The notes below the pieces were generated by a model. The model was not told the origin of the DNA. It ran no database searches and saw only the letters and a program-made list of their open reading frames with translations. Position numbers and translations under genes: made by a program. 64,000 nt of DNA from Gossypium raimondii. Taxonomy: Eukaryota > Streptophyta > Magnoliopsida > Malvales > Malvaceae. The DNA lies in the NCBI RefSeq assembly GCF_025698545.1, contig NC_068577.1:3009501-3073500 (forward strand). Direction: 5' to 3'. Below, piece after piece: positions 23,930-38,304 of the stretch; the stretch's first letter is position 1, and each line of letters opens with the position of its first letter.

Positions 23930-26900
23930 GTGAGATCTATTTGAATTGAAAACTCAGCTTTCCTTTGGGGGGAAAAAGAATTATATTCTTTCATTTTCTT
24001 GGATACATACCTATGGGTGAATTTTACTTCTTCCGTACGGCTGTTTATTTATTTTAACACACATATCATTTGGTCATCATCTGTATTATTTCACAACTAC
24101 AGTTTGAATCTCTTCCATAACCTGTTTTTTGGTTGGTGTGTTTTGTTTTTTGGCGATGATGAGTTGGGAATTTTTGCAAATATTACTGTTAAGTTTCTAA
24201 TGTTCTACTTTCCTTTGGATTTTTATTAAGTAAATTAATGTGTGTTTATGTTATTTGGGTTTTTCTTTAATGAATTCTCTTTTTGAACGATTGAATTTGG
24301 CCTGAGATTTTCACATTGAGGTGTCGCCTGGTGAGGAATTATCTTCTTTTATTGGTACCGTGAAACGGGTAATAATAAATTTAAATAAATTTTTTATTTT
24401 TTAAATAGGGAAATGGGTTATTTGGGTGGAGAATAGGTTTTGATTATCTCTATGATATTTTTTACAAGCCTCTATGCATCTGATAATAAAGGAGAAATAT
24501 CTTCATTCCAGCTATACAGTTTTAGTTCTATGAAGCTGTCATTTTCGTGGTACCTATATGCACAGCCTAGACTTGATCACGTCAATGCAAAATTTTATAT
24601 TATCTTTTATATAAAAATAAATTTAAAAATATAATACATTAAATATATCCAGTAAGTTGAAAATATATTAAAAAAGTATTTATCTTTAATTAACACTAAA
24701 ATAGATGTAAAACAGGAATTATACAAATACTTAAACAATAATAACAAAATAAAAGTAATATAATAGTAAAATATAGCAAAACAATAGTGAAGAAGATTAG
24801 ATAAATTTAGACTGAACTAGGCTCGAGTCGAAAAAGATTAATTGAGCTCAAACCCCGTTTAGAAAATGAAATTTATTTTTTTTGTCAAAGTCTACTTTTT
24901 GAGCAAAATCCTTCTACTTTTTAGATAAATTTTTGAACCTAGACGGGTGATGCTATTCATAATTAAGCTAAATTGACGACTTCTATGCATAAAAGAAAAT
25001 TTTCCACATCTAATAATTATGGGTAGACTATAAAAAGAACGCCCCTCTTATTGTAGTACTATCCATGACTTTCTGTTAGAAGAGCAATGAAAAATTTATT
25101 GCAACCACCATGGTGGGGATACCTGATAAAAAAAAAAAAAGAGGCAGATTATGAAAGCTGAAACTGCCATTTTGAAAATAAATAGTTAAACAATGGGCGT
25201 GGGACATATTATACGTACCTTTTCAGTCTGTCTTTATTTTAATATAATTATTTTTCAAGTTATTTGGATGTTGGATAATTATATTAAATCTTAATTAAAT
25301 TTAAAGTTAAATAAAATTGAATTTTTAAATAGAAGATCAAACTTTTTAATATTGTTTTTTTATCAATAAAATTCAAATTCAAGACTATACTTTAAAGAAA
25401 TCATACTCTTTACTGTCCAACCTTGGTTTTTAAAATAAAATTTTAATAGTACAAACCTTCTCATGTTTTACCTCTAATGGAAGAAGCATTAATAGAAGAG
25501 CAAATTACTTACTTAAATAATGTATTTATAATTATTTACAAAAATAGTAGTTGCTAAAATTGAAAGTCGATAATGTCAATGTAAAACAATCGCAAAGTAA
25601 TAAGAAATAAAAATAAACCACACAGATTTTACGTGAAAATCTTTTTAGAAAAAAATCATGGGCAGAAGAGAAGCAAATTCACTAATGATGGAAATCGAAT
25701 GATACAAGAGGAGTTTCGGCTGCATCTATTTAAATGTTGAAAAACTTTATTTTTAATCAATGTAAAATAGAAGAAATATAGTTTTATACAGATTCTACTT
25801 CGGCCCTCGCCTTAAGCCCTACACAGATCACTTAGTTTTGTCACGATATTTTATTTTAATAAGGATTCAGGTCACACAACTCTAACAATATAAAATGAAC
25901 AATATTTTAATAAATTTAACACCTAATTATCTTTATTCATAGCAATTTTCGGAATCCCAAGGTAATCTTTTGGTGGCAATTTGGGATTCCAAAATAGCAT
26001 GTTAAAATCTTGCAACTTCAAGTGCATCTAATCATGAGCGAGATATTGCAGCTCTAGGTGCATTTAGCTTTAAATAAAATTATCGTTTTTATGACCCTAT
26101 CGTTGTTTTAAATTATTCTACAATTTAAGTGGATACTACATGATCAAATGTTTTGTTCTCAACCTGAGAATATGACAGAGATTATCATAGTCAATTCAAT
26201 TTTTAATATACGGAGCTTTCAACTAATCTTGTACTACCAAATATTACATTAATATTGGTTTGTTTCAATGTCAATTAAGATAAATACTTTCTACTTAATA
26301 TTTATTGTTACATTATCAACAAGACATACAAGAGATACTGGCCAATAATTTTTCATACCAAAGCTAATTATAATTCAAATATCAAATAAATTAAATGTCT
26401 CATGAAAATCACTAGATTAAGCAAAGGAATATCCTATAAAAATTGGTAGTAGGTATATTACAATTCAAAAAAATGGTTGAAATTTAAAAGCTCTTTATCA
26501 AATCTAAATTTTACCTATGTTTGTATAACGATAAATCAAAGATCAAGAATAAGAATCAACATACATTTTAAGATTAAGGGTGAGTTTGGATGGGCGGTAC
26601 GTTTACTTGCGGTTAGTGTAAAAACAGCGGTGGCGGTGAGATTAGATACTGTAGCGATATTGTAGCGTGAGACAAAAAATAAGCTAAACGCACCGCACAG
26701 CACTGCACCGCACCTCCAAACCCACCCTAAATCTTTCAACATCCTTAACACCATAGAAATAAAACAAGTTAATCATGGCATAAAAAATAATAATCTCAAT
26801 ATGAATTTTATAAAATTTTGAGATTGTACAATAAAAACTTGTTGATTGTTAAATGGTTATTGCTTTTTGAAAGAATAAGAGAAAAATTGGAGAGTAAAAG

Positions 26901-27691
26901 AGAACGTGTTTTATTAATCGATGGGGATGACAACTATATTTTCTCAAATCAATATTTATAGATATAATATATATGATATAAAATTCTACTTTTAATAAAC
27001 ATTAAAGTTTTAATTTGTATCAAACTTTTTTATGGGACATGCACAATGATTTAAATATTTTATATTTAATTAATAATAATAACTTTTTTAAAAAAATAAT
27101 ACAAGAGTTATTAATTATTTTATTTACTTGAAAATAATTTTTTAGAAAATTTATTAAATAATATCCAAGAGTTATACAACCAAACTTATTTTTAAAAATA
27201 AGTTCAAAATTTTAAAATCCAAAATTAGTATAAAATCAACAACCAAACAAAATCACGATTGATTTAAATAATTCAAAACCATAATCGAATTGATCTAAAC
27301 TCACCACTCTTAATTATAAAAAAATAATTATAATAAAAATAATAATAAAAATCTTAGGAAGAACAATATTATTAGAATTGAATTGGATGAATCGGTCAGA
27401 CCAATTAAATCGATACTCGACTAATATATTGGTCAAATAAAGAGATTAGACTGATTAAAAAAAACAGTTCAAAATCTATAAAAAGAATAAACATTTTTTT
27501 AATAATTTTAATTTTTAAAATTTTTACATTTAGTTATTAAACTGAGAATTTGATGAATTAAGCCACCGGTCTTTACTGGGGGAAGCAGCAAAAGGAGAAT
27601 GAATCACGTGGAAGTTGGAAGCAGAATGGGGCCGGCGGCGTCAGTTAAACTCAAACTAAACCACAAACTTCTCATTCTCAAATCTCACTCC
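23930..27691. other. Intergenic DNA between CAP1 and AGB1
   Basis: The first few hundred bases probably include the CAP1 3' UTR. Most of the rest is AT-rich with no gene. A segment at about 25600-25780 resembles plant LTR sequence near a primer site (CACAGATTTTACGTG-like words), but no ends can be defined. A MITE is listed separately at 26571-26734. Confidence 0.5.
26571..26734. mobile_element. MITE, AGATTAAGGGTGAGTTTGGA family, copy 1
   Basis: A 164-bp element with terminal inverted repeats of about 25-30 bp: the left end contains GGGTGAGTTTGGATGGGCGG, and the right end TCCAAACCCACCCTAAATCT reads back as the same motif. The interior is GC-richer than the flanks and contains a CACCGCAC-type tract. 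Copies 2 and 3 lie in this window at 42741-42876 and about 37515-37640. Confidence 0.75.
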
Positions 27692-27701
27692 CATATATAT
27701 A
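27692..27701 (+). promoter_or_regulatory. Possible TATA box of AGB1
   Basis: CATATATATA lies about 190 bp upstream of the AGB1 ATG, in a pyrimidine-rich region typical of plant core promoters. No transcription start evidence is available from sequence alone. Confidence 0.4.
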
Positions 27702-27883
27702 CACTTATAAATCCTTGCTGTTTTTTGGGTTTATGCTCATTTTGATTTAAGAATCCATCGATAGAGGCGTATAGAGTTGATAGAGAAGCCTTAATTTCAT
27801 AACCACCCACACTGCAAACAACGGTCAAAGCTGATTATAAAATGCTTCTTTTCTTTTGAGTGAAAACAAAAAAGGTAACAAAA

Positions 27884-30733
27884 ATGTCCGTTGCGGAGCT
27901 GAAAGAGAGGCACGCCGCGGCGATTGAGGCAGTGAACGATCTTAGAGAGCGATTGAAGCAGAGACGCCAGCAGTTGCTCGACGCTGACGGTCACAAATTA
28001 CATTCTTTTTCTTTGCTTTATTACTGTTTTATTTGGAAATTTGAGAATGTGGCTCTGAGATCTGTTTGGGATTTTGGGTAGTGGCCGGATATGCAAGATC
28101 GCTAGGGAGGAGTCAAGTTACTTTTGGCCCAACCGATCTGGTTTGCTGTAGGACCTTGCAAGGTCACACCGGCAAGGTACATATTTAAAAAAAAAAAAAA
28201 AAAACTTGAATTGCTTTAGAAATTGTGTTTTTGTTCTTCTTCTCCGTTTGCTAAATAATTCTTTCTTGCAAATTTATTTAATGCATAACTTGGAGACGAA
28301 CGGATTTCAATTTTTAAGTTGCTTCTTGCTATGTAGCTAACTGATTTGTAGGTAGAAAAATGGTGGTTTGGGAAGTGGGATCCTCTAATGCAAAATTCCC
28401 TTTTCCATTATTATTTGCTGAAATGGGAAGAAAAAACTTCTAGGTTAAAGCAAATCAGCATTTTGATCATTTGGACAAATATAACCCCTTTGGTTTTACA
28501 GAATGATGCACAAAATCAACTTAAAACTTGAGTAAATTGTATCACTTGTCTATTAACTATCTATGATTTGCTATATTTCACTTTGATTTTCCAAGAAAAA
28601 TGTAGGTATACTCATTAGATTGGACACCGGAACGAGATCGAATTGTCAGTGCCTCTCAGGATGGACGCTTAATCGTGTGGAATGCTCAAACGAGCCAGAA
28701 AACTCATGCCATAAAGCTGCCTTGTGCATGGGTTATGACGTGTGCTTTTTCCCCAACGGGTCAATCTGTTGCCTGCGGTGGTCTTGATGGTATGTGTTCT
28801 ATTTTCAACTTGAATTCAGCAACCGACAGGGATGGAAACCTTCCAGTATCAGTAACCCTTAACGGGCACAAGGGCTATGTTTCCTGTTGTCAGTATGTCC
28901 CGGATGAAGACATTCACATTATTACAAGTTCCGGTGATCAGACATGTGTGCTATGGGATATTACAACAGGTCTCAGAACTACTGTTTTCGGGGGAGAGTT
29001 CCAATCTGGGCATACTGCTGATGTACTGAGGTATTTTAGTTGTTCCGTTTTTTGGTAAACTTATATATTGCATTAGCCTTTTTTTAATAATAACTGTGTC
29101 CAATGACACTGTCTCTGGTATCTTTACAATATCATGCAAAATGTTCATCTAGAAGTTTGAGAAAATATTGTGGCCTTTGTGAATCGATCGTAAGGAAAGT
29201 ACTGAGTTACTGATTCACAATGCGGTGCTCTGGTATTGTCATGAACTGGCACGGCAATGAATTTGCATTGGAAAAGTTTCCGATAACTGCTGGGTTGTAA
29301 CCTTGAGGAAGCCTTAACCTCAGTTTTGTATATGATATTTATCTCTGATTAAATTGTTCTGCTTTTATTAGGCATATGATGGACCCTATGTCTATGATCA
29401 CTGATGTTCATGTTCACAAGAAGTGTAATGCTATAGAAACTTCTTATGAAAGATAATGAAATTTTTATTTAACAATGTTACCTTTTTTCATTCTTTCAGT
29501 GTCTCAATAAATGGAACAAACTCAAGAGTGTTTGTTTCTGGTTCGTGTGATGGAACTGCCCGACTATGGGATACTCGTGTTGCGAGTCGAGCAATGCGTA
29601 CGTTCCAGGGTCATGAGGGTGATGTTAACACTTTGAAGTTCTTTCCAGATGGCAATAGGTTTGGAACTGGATCAGATGATGGAACTTGCAGGTTATTTGA
29701 TATCAGAAATGGCCACCAGTTGCAAGTATACTATCAGCAACACGGCGATAAGGAGGTTCCACTTGTGACCTCAATTGCATTCTCCATATCCGGAAGACTC
29801 CTTTTTGCTGGATACTCAAATGGAGATTGCTATGTATGGGACACATTATTGGCAAGGGTGCGCAACTAAATTATCAACCTCCCCCTCCTTTTGTCCCCTT
29901 TTCTTCACCTTTCCATCCCTGGGTTAAATTATACCAGCATAGGCTGATAACGGTCTTCCTTTCTTGACTTTAATTGCTTCTTAAATACTTTTAGGGTTTA
30001 GGGTTATAGACATAGTGCGTGGAAATGCATCACATGAAATGTTAACATGAAAGTAGTGAGTTTTAGACGTTAATTTATTGAGCTTAGGGTTTAGGGTTTT
30101 CCTTTCTTAAATGCTTTTAATGAGATCCCCTCCTTTGTTTCTACTCAAGTATGGTATGTGTGGAAATGCGTCACATGAAGCATGAAACGTAGTGAGTTAT
30201 AGACGTTAATTTATGAAGGCCTTTCATTGCCTGAGTCTGTCATTTTAGTCTTAGCATTAACTTTTTGAGCTCAGGAGCCCTGCACCTGCAATCATTTTAT
30301 GTTCTCCCATTCTGTTGACTGGTTTCATTAAGCATGAGCTGAAACGAATTAAAGCTGATTGTACTTTGGCGTATGGTAGGCAGTGGTTCTAATTACTTAG
30401 TGTTTTGCAGGTTGTGTTGAACTTAGGATCCGTCAAGAATTCACATGAGAACCGGATTAGTTGTTTGGGTTTGTCAGCCGATGGTAGCTCCTTATGTACA
30501 GGAAGTTGGGATACAAACCTCAAGGTTAGTCTAATGTTGTCATTATTTTCAAAATTCAAAATGCATTTGCAACTAATAGAAATGAACAGTAGTAATCCTG
30601 CCTATTTGTTTTCCCTGTTCTTGTATGTGTTTTTCGTTAGGGAAATTCAGAAATTCTACTGAATGTGATAAATGATATATCATTGTTGGCATGGCAGATT
30701 TGGGCATTTGGGGGGCACAGGAAGGTTATTTGA
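27884..30733 (+). CDS. AGB1: Heterotrimeric G-protein beta subunit (WD40 propeller)
   Basis: G-beta pairs with G-gamma at the plasma membrane and relays hormone, immune and developmental signals from receptor-like partners. Six exons splice in frame: 27884-27989, 28082-28176, 28606-29030, 29500-29857, 30411-30524 and 30698-30733. They give 377 residues, the usual plant G-beta length. The N-terminal 35-40 residues ([18 protein letters not shown]) form the coiled coil for G-gamma. Seven WD repeats follow, with visible endings such as [40 protein letters not shown] and DTNLKIWA. The protein ends GGHRKVI. All residues typical of the propeller appear intact. It converges on coatomer gamma 0.8 kb downstream. 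Confidence 0.97.
30014..30225. repeat. Direct duplication inside AGB1 intron 4
   Basis: Two related segments (about 30014-30082 and 30153-30220) share GTGGAAATGC, GTCACATGAA-like, GTAGTGAGTT and TAGACGTTAATTTAT in order. TTTAGGGTTTAGGG-like words lie between and beside them. It is non-coding and inside the intron between exons 4 and 5. Confidence 0.65.
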
Positions 30734-31538
30734 TTCGAGTACTTAGACAGGAATCCATTTCGATATTCCCATTCTTCTCCATCTTAGGCTGTCCTTCCTG
30801 CATTAATCCTACCTGGAAGAGATTCGTTCGTATTTCGATCATGTCTGCTGTTTGGGGAAACCCTAATCTTGTAATGTTGCTTGTAACTTTAATGTGGAAA
30901 GCCGATTAGATCAGTTTTAATAAGAAAGATTAAAAAAAATGTAGCATTCAATATGAGAACTTAGTGTCTGCTGGAGAAGTTTCTTTTGAATTTTGCCCGA
31001 CTGCTAAAAAGGAAGGTTCCTCAGTAGTTCGTAACTGTAAGCTATGATTGCTGCCAACTTAATTGTCACTTTGGTTTCCCTTTCACAAGTTCTAAGCTGT
31101 CATATCGTTATAAAACCTCAAAGCCCCTCCCAGTAAATTTTTTACTTCGGTATCCCTTGGTGGGAAATATAGGGTTTAAATCCTGTTATCGTCAATCCCT
31201 ACTTGTTTGCAATATGTAGCAAAAAAGAAGGAAAAAAAAATAGGGGCTCATTCAGAATATTAATGCTGAATTGGTGATTTTACAACATGCAAAATTATGA
31301 AACGTTCTTTTCAGGATGACACAATGTAGCTCTTGAACAAAGCTTGATGGAGCAATAATCCCACATAAGAATTTTGTATGAAGAAATCAAAAGAAAAAAG
31401 GCAGTAACGGCCATTGAAGTTTCTTTCTACAGGCTTACCAGGTTTCTGCGGTCATCTACTTCCAATATCATATAAAATCACAAAAAAATTATATATAGAA
31501 GCCAGATTAGAGGCAAAAAACAGCCGAATGACACAAAC
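30734..31538. other. Convergent intergenic gap between AGB1 and coatomer gamma
   Basis: About 0.8 kb holding the facing 3' UTRs of the two genes. No further gene or repeat is recognised. Confidence 0.6.
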
Positions 31539-34500
31539 CTAGCCACTAGCTACGATCTCATGAATGGCATCACTAACAGCTTCATCCTCTGATCTAACAG
31601 CGAGTTTCATTGCCACATCTTTTGGACCGTCAAGTCCGAACTGCAGCCGCACAAGCACCTTGACATTGCCGATGTATACTCCAGATAGAAGACAAGTGTG
31701 TGATCTTGAATTGTTAGGGACAACCTCTGTGCCCTGGATACCCACCACAGAAAAGATCCATTCAGTTCAATGGAATTGCAGTGAAACACAAGGATGGTGT
31801 TTTTAAGTTTGATGCACGGCAATTAAGGGTAAAATGCATATCCATAGCAACAACATAAAGCAAAACAAAGGAGAAAACAATATAAACTTACCTCACAAGG
31901 TTGCATGCCTAGAAGATTGATGACTGCATTAACAGCTTCAGCCAGGCTTTCCCTAGGGCCAAGGCCATATTCATCGACACGCTCGCAATCTGCATCCATG
32001 GTTTCCCATGCATTCCTGAAATTAGAGACACCCACCTTCAACATATAATCAGCTGCAACAACTTCAAGCTCCTCTAATTGGTACTCATCCTCTACTCCAT
32101 CATCCTCTGCCTCACCAGTACTTGGATCAACCTAGCAAAACCAATGCAAGCACGAGATGGTCGAACAATAAAATACATACTGTTGGTTAACGGAAATCAA
32201 AAACACACTGCCAATAGAATATTAATGTAAGTTAAAAATCACTCAATTCATGTTAAAACAAGTAGTTGCATGTTCTAGTAATGGAGTATTATGAAACGCC
32301 TAAGATTCTGCCAGTGCAAAAGGAGGAGAAGCCATACCTCTTTTACAATGAACCTCAGCATATTTGAAAACTTTCCAATAGCTGGGACCCCCTCTGGCTT
32401 CTCAAATGCAACAAAGGTCTGTCCAGGTGAATCATATGGGAGTGATCTTAAAGGCTTTGAAGCTACTTCAGCAAACTCCTCAGCCTCTGAAGCATCCACA
32501 ATAACAGTGACCTGGTAAAATGCAGATTAAGTTGTTGAGATACCTCAAAGATTTTAAGTAATTCTGAGATGCTTTGTGTAATTTGATCATTACGTTCTCC
32601 AATAATTGCTCTGGAATGGTATTGGTGCAGTTATACTGAAACACAACATGACCATCAAAAATATGTTTGACAACATTAACTGCATATTCCGTTTCTGCTT
32701 CTGTCAGCTCCACAGGTGCAGAGGACTGGCCAATACAAATTGGAACCAAGGCATTAGCAAGTTCAAAATTTGAATAACATCTACATTATTATATGCATGG
32801 AACACATAAGGCAAAGTCAATGGAGGTACCTTGAAAAGCTTGCCAAAGTTTGCAAATTCGGGAATTGATGAAAGCAGCTTCTCATAAGCATCAACAGTTG
32901 ATGGAGGGCCAGCAGGAGGCGCACCAAGACCAGTTGGCTTTTTACCTGGAGCTTTCTTCTCAGCAAGTGGCTGAGTCTTGACTTCTTTTGGCACAGAGTT
33001 GATGTCAAAAGCCTCTTCTGATGGTTCCTGTAGCCAAATTAAATACATGAGATAATGATCTAAAGAGCAGAAAGAGTGCAACAGAAATTTAGAAACTTAC
33101 ATAATTCTTCAAACTGTTCTCCAAGTTAACCAAAGGGATATCTAGTGAACCAAAAAGAAACTCCTTTACATCTTCACCAGTTTCAACAACTGCACCATCA
33201 CCACCAAGTGTATTAAGATAGAGGGTTGCCCTGTCACGAACCTACAACAAGAGATTTAAAAATCCTCATCATCATTCAAGTTCCCAAAGCTTGGGATTAA
33301 GCGCAATAAACACAAATAACAAATGAACAGACAACAATGCATACTTAAGTATATAATACATTAGTGTAAACATGACAATTCATGATAGGCTGACCTCGTC
33401 ATCATTGTCAAATAGACAGCGTCTTAAGAGAACAAATACACGGGGCTGCAAAAGATTGCCAAGATTTTTCAGCTTAAACAGGTGAGCAATGTGTAGAAGG
33501 TTGAGAATACTTCAGAAAAAATGAAAGAATAATTAAGATTTCATACCTTCAGTGTATCAACCATAGCACCGAATTTTGCTAAGGTGCTCACTGCACCAGC
33601 CCGGACAGTTGCATTCTCAAGATGGACACGGTTGTAAATGTACCGTATATATTTGCTTGGATCTGAGGTTTTTGGGCCTTCAATCCCCAGAAAATGAAGT
33701 ATCTATAATACAATGTTGAGACAAATTTAAATGAAGTCAAAGATGGGACAAAAGAGGATAAAAGAATAAAGGGCACAAAAGAAAAGATGAAAATGCTACC
33801 TGTGCCGAAAGATAAGTGAATTCACAATCTTCAATGAATTCACATAAATGAAGCAATCCACTCTCCTTTGCTTCCGGGATATCTCTGATTAGAATCACAA
33901 TTGAATCTACAATTGCCTTTTTGTACTCAAATCCACCTTCTTCCCTCAGAATATTGCTTAAGAAATTCATCCTGAAGATAAAATGAATAAAAATTGCTTT
34001 AAGGCACTAGAAAAGATGCATTTGCTGAAGCCAACTTATGAATAATGCAAATCCAAGTATCCCTTACAAAGATCTGTGCTTCAATGGAAACTTTAAGCAT
34101 AGAGATCTTATGGCTTCCACAACAACAATTTTGAATTCATCAGCAATATCAGACATAAAATTCGTTATTTGCTTCATCAGGCGATCCACACTAGACTCAT
34201 TTCCAGTCTTAAGAAGGGTAGTGATTGCAAGTGTGGCAATGCTTCTATTTTGGTCAGATATTAAACTCTCCATGTCAATGTTGCAGTTAGTAACAGCCAT
34301 GGGATGAGTCATTGCAACCTGAAAAGAATGTCACAGTCAGATATCTGCATGAACAGGATAGTACATGCATCTGAATTAGAAAGAAACAACAATCAATTAT
34401 GATTGAAAAGTAATTATATGTTTGGTAAACAATATGGTAAAAAGAACTTTAAGCAAGCTCCATAAGCATGTTTGAACTTCAGAAAATTGCAGAAGAAACT

Positions 34501-37006
34501 GCCCTAGGCCCTCTGACTAAAGTTCCAGACTTTCATTTTCCTCGAACCAGCAGCAACACATATGGATTTAATAGCATGATATAGAAATTGAAAATATATC
34601 AACCTTGTTCAAAGTCCGAACTGCAGCAAATCTCAGCACTGGCTTAGAAGAGCTTAAAAAGAGCTGAAGAACTGTAATTGCTGGTGTTAATTCTCGGCTT
34701 GTCACACCATTGAGCTCGGTGATTGCTCTAGCAGCCTCAAAAATCACCATCTCAGCCTTATGGCGCAGGCAGCCCTCAAGAAAATCGTAAAAAGGACGAT
34801 CCCCTGCTTGATTGTTATTGGCTGACTCACGAATAACCTGCAGATTCTCCAATTACTTCACAATGTTTATGAATAAAAAGGTTGGCAGAAGGGAAAAGAT
34901 ATTAGAGATGGTGTGTACCTGACTAGTATAACGTATCAATAGGCATTGGGCTAATGGAGAGCGAACACTTCCCTTAGTTAAACTACTAACCAGCTTATTT
35001 ACAGCTAGCCGATCATTTTGCCGTATCTGCAAATACAAAGTCACATACTTCATCATAGTTGTCACTCAATTGTAAACTGAAAATATCAATTCAATGATCA
35101 TCAACCCAAATCCTACCATTCGTATACAGTATTATACACAGATATGCAAGCATGCAAAAGTACAATTGATTCATACTGCATGAGTTTAGCAAGCACTCAC
35201 TGCAGATACATATATAAGTACTGTTCTAACCAGAACAATAAATCAAGCAAGCAAATGTGTTAAAATCAGTAACCATAACACATAAGCTATGAAAATTAGT
35301 TGGAAGAAATGAAAAAGCTTGAAAAGCGGTGCCAAAAACTATTTACAAGAAATTATAGACAAAAGGCTGAAATCGATAACAGGTTAGGCTTGAATTGAGT
35401 AACCTACTTCAACTACCAAATAAAACCCCAAAACTTTCTGAGCAAGGAAAGTAACTTACCTGGTGAAGCAATGCCAAAGCATGAAACTGCACAAGGGCTG
35501 CTCTTGATTGAACAGCTTCTTGAACCTCGTTACTCCATCTTTTCACAATCTCAGGGTTTGTCTGCCAAAATATTTATAATATGTTAATAAATTATCAGAC
35601 TTTTGATATTAATTTGAGAATAATATATAATAAAACAAACCTAAAAAAAAGCATTACCTGCAGTAAATGGATACCACTGACTAAAGCTGCACTTGCAACA
35701 ACTGGATTTTTGTCAACAATTGCTTGTTTCAAGTATCTCTCTATCTGGGTTAGAAGAGTTCCATCTGTTATCCGACAAAGAACACGAATAGCATTTGCTC
35801 GATACATATCAGTCTTGCTAGTCATGTCCTTCATTAGCGAGCTAGTGACAATAATAACCTATGGCAAAAAAGAATTAAGAAATAATTAGTATCCACAAAC
35901 AAACAAACAATAAAATAGAAAGCATGGATGTTAAAAGATTCAAGACATATAACCTCATCTGCTGATGGAGATAGCTCCTTTATCATCACATAGACCATTC
36001 TCCTCAAGCCTATATCCTTCGATTGGAAAAGCTTTGTCACAGCAAAGAAGACTTCTGTAGCTTCCACCTATCCATATAACACCAGCAAATAGTTAGTGAA
36101 CAAGGGAAATTTTCATCACAACAGAGTTTAAGTCCTTCAGTGTACATACTAACTGCAGGAGAAATCCAAGCAACAGAGGCCAATTGTAATTTAACAACTG
36201 AAAAAGAAAATAATAAAGAATCTTATCTTTTCAGGCACAAGTAAAAAGAAATACTGACCTTAGTGAATGTTTCTCCTTGGTTCAGTAGATAAAGAAGTTT
36301 TGTGATAACCTACATAAAGAATTTACAAACAAACATTCATATAAAATGTAAAAAGAAAATACATAAATTAGAATATCAAGATTGCTTAAAAGGTAGAAAC
36401 CTGAGAGCATCTTCGAGGATCAAGCTGAGGGTCATTGAAAACCCTAGCTTCTTGAAGGACTGCACCCTTCTCAATCCCCAAAAATGGAGAGTAGTCCGCT
36501 GTTTTAAAAAAAATTACAAAATTAACAATTAAAAACCTTTTCCGATCACCTACAAAGCTAAAAAAACTCAATACTATTATATACATATAGTCTCGAGATG
36601 TTCATCTCCACATAAATCAACTAAAATTAAACACATCCATCGAAAGTTTGAAACTAGCAAGCTACATTGCCCTTTCAGGAACAGAAAATCTAGCGAAGCA
36701 AGAGTACATATCAGATCAACTAGAATTAAAAGAAATTCCACTAAACCTAAATCGTAGTCCTTCAAATTTTAGATCTACAAATCATGAAATGCCTTAACAA
36801 ATCAATCCATATTAATCAAAACCGCACAGATCTAGAAGCTCAAACCTAAGATTCACGATTAACATAACACGAAATGAACAATTAAATCCAAATAAAACAA
36901 TGAACAAGAGTGAGGAACAAAAGAAGGACTGAAGGAATCGAAGGAAATGAGAAATTTTACCTTCATCATCGCGATCGTCGTCCTTCTTCACCAAAGGTTG
37001 TGCCAT
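31539..37006 (-). CDS. COPG: Coatomer subunit gamma (COPI coat)
   Basis: Gamma-COP is the large adaptor-like subunit of the COPI coat that carries retrograde Golgi-to-ER traffic. About 18 exons on the minus strand encode roughly 880-890 residues, the normal family length. Start ATG is at 37006 ([15 protein letters not shown]); a TTG just upstream is ignored. Next comes the N-terminal HEAT/ARM trunk with [20 protein letters not shown] (36.5 kb), [13 protein letters not shown] (36.0 kb), [15 protein letters not shown] (35.8 kb), [16 protein letters not shown] (34.9 kb) and [16 protein letters not shown] (34.2 kb). A Pro/Ala/Lys-rich linker with [19 protein letters not shown] lies near 32.93 kb. 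The C-terminal appendage holds [12 protein letters not shown] (32.4 kb) and [19 protein letters not shown] (32.0 kb). It ends HEIVASG at 31542. No damage is seen. Confidence 0.95.
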
Positions 37007-37514
37007 CGCCAACTGAAACTTTGAATCTAAGAGATCTAAGGCGATTTATTTAAAATTTTCCGATTTTATATATGCAATCCAGTGAGTTTATAATCTCTTC
37101 GTCGTCTAACTCGCTTGCTCTCTTCTGTGCTCTCTTAACGCATTGGATTTTGAAGACGGGAGAATCAGAAAAGAATAAAAAAAAGAGTGGAGATCCGGTG
37201 GATCCGGTAATATTTGCAATCACCTTTGATTACTTTTCCGAGCAATAAAAAAGGGCCACGTGGAGGAAAGTAATAAGATCCACTCCATTATTTTTTCATC
37301 TATTAATTACTAATATAATGATTATCAATAATTCAAATTTGTAAAACTCATGTAGTACCCATCTTCAATGGTTATATTAGATATAAATGGACCAAAAAGT
37401 CATAGACGGAAGCCAAACCTGAAGTTGAAGGTATGATTTTTCCGATTAATTTCAACAAAAAAATCCCCAAACATTAACAATTGATCTTAAAATTCTAAAT
37501 GTTAAAGTCTTTTG

Positions 37515-37640
37515 ACTTTGAATGGGCGGTATGTTTAGCTTCGATAAGATCAAAAACAACAATAGTAATAATATTAATTGTTGCAGCTATGAGGTAAAAG
37601 ATTCTACCGCACCATAGTCACCGCCTATCCAAAGGATGTC
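37515..37640. mobile_element. MITE, GGGTGRGTTTGGA family, copy 3, degenerate
   Basis: AATGGGCGGTATGTTTAGC on the left and ACCGCCTATCCAAAGGATGTC on the right match the inner terminal repeats of copies 1 and 2. The outer ends are worn. Size and internal layout agree with the family. Confidence 0.55.
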
Positions 37641-38304
37641 TAAGCTTAGGCATTAGATGCCATTTTGAACATAAGCAAGTCATATTTAAAATATGTGATC
37701 AAATTTTAAACATGCATATATAAGATTTTAAGTTGTTTATGTGAAAGTACATATAAACTTAAAATTTAATTCACGTATTTTAATATACATTCTACGATAT
37801 ATTTGAGCTGACATTTAAAGCTTAAGTTGACCACTAAGTCAATAGAGAATTTTAATTAACTCTTGATAGTTTGAGAACTCGAATAGATTGTTTTAAAATT
37901 TGGAACTAATTTAAAATATAAAACATAGTTTGAAAACATTTGTGTAATTAACCTTCTCAATTTCAATATTTAAAATGACTCTTGTTTAAAGAGATCAGAT
38001 CAGATACTACTTAAAATTTTATCAAAAAAATTAATAGTTGAAGGATCAAAATAGAAGCAAAGGTATAGTTGGTGATTTTTTTTTTTGTAGTTTACCTTTT
38101 TTTTTTTTGATACAATAGAATCTCAAACTCAAACATCCGCGCACACACCCATTCAAACAACCGCACAAGTACAACCTACGGATTGGTCAAAGGTGTTCAC
38201 CATATCCCCAAGGTTATGGGATCGATTTGTAGTTGTGCCTATGTGTTTGTTTAAATGTGTATATAGATGTGTAAGTTTGATATTCTATTTTATAAAAAAA
38301 ATTA

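Noticed and set aside
25600-25780. Possible additional LTR near a primer site
   Set aside because: Words such as CACAGATTTTACGTG recall plant LTRs, but neither ends nor internal domains can be shown.
38105-38290. Possible SINE with a box B-like GGTTATGGGATCG
   Set aside because: No convincing A and B box pair, tail or target duplication could be defined.
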